64,000 nt of DNA, from the NCBI RefSeq assembly GCF_000974425.1, contig NZ_CP010429.1, forward strand, positions 186,001 through 250,000, given 5' to 3'. A program made the translations under genes and the position numbers. Shown here piece by piece: positions 62,910 through 64,000 of this stretch. The DNA comes from Spirosoma radiotolerans (lineage in GTDB: Bacteria > Bacteroidota > Bacteroidia > Cytophagales > Spirosomataceae). Under the pieces are notes generated by a model that saw nothing but the letters and a program-made list of their open reading frames with translations, was not told the DNA's origin and searched no databases. Position 1 is the first letter of the stretch. The number at the start of each line of letters is the position of its first letter.

Positions 62910-63875
62910 ATGAAACATAAATTATTTGGAACACAGACCGGTTTACCCGCTAGCGAACTGATACTAGGTGGCTCACAATTGGGGGATCGACGGGGGTATG
63001 GCACCGCCGTTCAAGACGCACTTCAGATACTCTCGGCTTATGCAGATGCGGGTGGAAATTTTATCGATGTTTCTGATCAGTATCAGTTTGGCGAAGCGGA
63101 AGAGACTGTCGGTAGGTTTATCGAGTACAAACGGCACGATTTTATTATTTGTACCAAGTATACCCGAAGCAACTTACCCAATCCTTCGCTGGCCAATGCC
63201 GGTAACCACCGCAAAGCTATGCGCCAGGGAGTAGAGGGTAGTTTGAGACGTCTGAAAACGGATTATATAGACCTGTATATACCGCATTTCGATGACGGTG
63301 TGACACCCTTAGAAGAAACGGTTCGTGGTCTGGAAGACCTGCTTAGCGCTGGTAAAGTTTTATATACAGGTCTGGCCAATTTCCCGGCCTGGAAAGCGGC
63401 TGCCATTGCGACTTCTACACCGCTGAAGGCAATCCAATTTGAATACAACCTCTTACAACGAACAGCAGAACGGGAGCTGACGCCAATGGCGGAGCACTTC
63501 GGTTTGGGTATGATGGGTTATTCTCCGCTGGCGGGAGGATTGCTGACAGGGAAATACCGACAGGGATCATCTGGGCGACTGACTCTTTCTGCGGCTGGCG
63601 ATTATCAGGAAGACGAGCGAACAAAGACCATACTTGATCAACTGGAGTTATTGGCCAACGAACTCAAAGCAACGCCGGGGCAGATTGCGTTAGCGTGGGC
63701 GTTGAGTAAAGGCGTCTTTCCGATCATTGGCGCTCGAACACTAGCGCATCTTGAGACAAGTTTAAGGGCGGTCGATATTCGTTTACAGGCGGATCAGGTA
63801 AATCTTTTGGATGAAATCAGTGCCATTGCGTTGGGGTATCCGCAGGAACTGCTGGCAACCGTACAGAAAAAATAG
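62910..63875 (+). CDS. Aldo/keto reductase
   Basis: 321 residues, a TIM barrel with the full catalytic tetrad D53, Y58, K83 and H126 (FIDVSDQY, ICTKYTRS, DLYIPHFDD) and the C-terminal NADP-binding block AWALSKGVFPIIGARTLAHLETSL. It is typical of the AKR families related to Tas or YghZ. Divergent from the HxlR gene. Likely role: reduction of toxic aldehydes with NADPH. Confidence 0.93.
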   Translation: MKHKLFGTQTGLPASELILGGSQLGDRRGYGTAVQDALQILSAYADAGGNFIDVSDQYQFGEAEETVGRFIEYKRHDFIICTKYTRSNLPNPSLANAGNHRKAMRQGVEGSLRRLKTDYIDLYIPHFDDGVTPLEETVRGLEDLLSAGKVLYTGLANFPAWKAAAIATSTPLKAIQFEYNLLQRTAERELTPMAEHFGLGMMGYSPLAGGLLTGKYRQGSSGRLTLSAAGDYQEDERTKTILDQLELLANELKATPGQIALAWALSKGVFPIIGARTLAHLETSLRAVDIRLQADQVNLLDEISAIALGYPQELLATVQKK

Positions 63876-63898
63876 GGAGCCATTATGCAGACTCACCT

Positions 63899-63972
63899 AA
63901 TGTGGTGGTATTTTACCGTGAAACCTGCTTGTTTGCCTTTCTTGGGCTTGCAAGCCCAGGTTTTACCACATT
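63899..63972. repeat. Nested inverted repeat at the window end
   Basis: AATGTGGT (63899-63906) pairs with ACCACATT (63965-63972), AAACCTG (63921-63927) with CAGGTTT (63957-63963), and TGGGCTTG (63943-63950) with CAAGCCCA (63951-63958). It may fold as a structured RNA or be the edge of a repeat element. Not followed beyond the window. Confidence 0.4.
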
Positions 63973-64000
63973 GGAAAAATCACCTCGATGAACGACTATT

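Noticed and set aside
1-64000. Search for CRISPR arrays, tRNA, rRNA, intact transposases, phage or toxin-antitoxin genes
   Set aside because: I saw no regularly spaced repeats with spacers, no tRNA-like cloverleaf and no transposase or integrase signature. The repeats found are isolated palindromes or short motifs.

Overview
The window looks like accessory chromosome from a Bacteroidota member of the Cytophagales, most like Spirosoma and its relatives. The reasons are the M1 aminopeptidase fused to an ABC-type permease, DUF4834, DUF5020, DUF5694, LytS/LytTR and Crp/Fnr proteins of Bacteroidota type, weak Shine-Dalgarno sites, and moderate GC. I saw no rRNA, tRNA, CRISPR array, phage block or intact transposase. 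This placement comes from reading proteins by eye and no database was searched.

Layout. 1-7.7 kb: 3' part of a permease/M1 peptidase, a LysR regulator, a polytopic membrane protein, a secreted M28 peptidase and a DUF4834 protein that ends in a perfect 34-bp hairpin. 7.9-13.2 kb: small envelope proteins, a LytS/LytTR two-component pair with a 47-bp palindrome upstream, and an exported NTF2-like protein. 13.6-18 kb: two reductase-AraC operons. 18.2-23.7 kb: a secreted GH2 glycosidase, a small exported repeat protein, and an ECF42 sigma factor with its DGPF and VOC partners. 24.2-31.3 kb: a DUF4267-cupin fusion with a Crp/Fnr regulator, an SDR/histidine-kinase scar with a surviving response regulator, a quinone-reductase-like gene with a broken HxlR regulator, and a MarR-GNAT gene split by a frameshift. 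31.5-38.1 kb: a racemase-like protein, a carboxymuconolactone decarboxylase with an ECF41 sigma factor, a membrane-anchored putative regulator divergent from a secreted PD40-like protein, and an S41 peptidase pseudogene. 38.1-43.2 kb: a UvrA-like ABC ATPase, an alcohol dehydrogenase scar, and a second membrane-anchored putative regulator divergent from a DUF5020 outer-membrane protein. 43.6-50.9 kb: a lysophospholipase-like hydrolase, DUF5694, a 1315-residue multi-PAS hybrid histidine kinase, and an exported cupin. 52.1-57.4 kb: two more SDR-AraC operons around an intact MarR-GNAT/DUF2000 operon. 58-64 kb: DinB, an EamA exporter divergent from an ABATE/CGNR regulator, a lipoprotein, DUF4239, and an HxlR/aldo-keto reductase divergent pair.

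How the genes work together. The recurring unit is a small redox or detoxification enzyme beside its own one-component or ECF regulator: four SDR-AraC operons, two HxlR-reductase pairs, ECF41-CMD, ECF42-DGPF-VOC, MarR-GNAT twice and Crp-cupin. Several control regions hold clear repeats that look like operators. The region also has much decay (SDR/kinase chimera, HxlR with two stops, MarR-GNAT frameshift, S41 and ADH remnants), so it appears to be turning over rapidly.

I found no clear multi-gene defence system or other plainly new machine. The best candidates for something undescribed are: the two divergent units built from a putative cytoplasmic DNA-binding domain, one membrane helix and an envelope sensor domain, each with helical-turn-spaced repeats upstream; the hairpin touching the start codon of the hybrid kinase; the long near-zero-loop palindromes; and the dispersed AAAACGCTCC motif.
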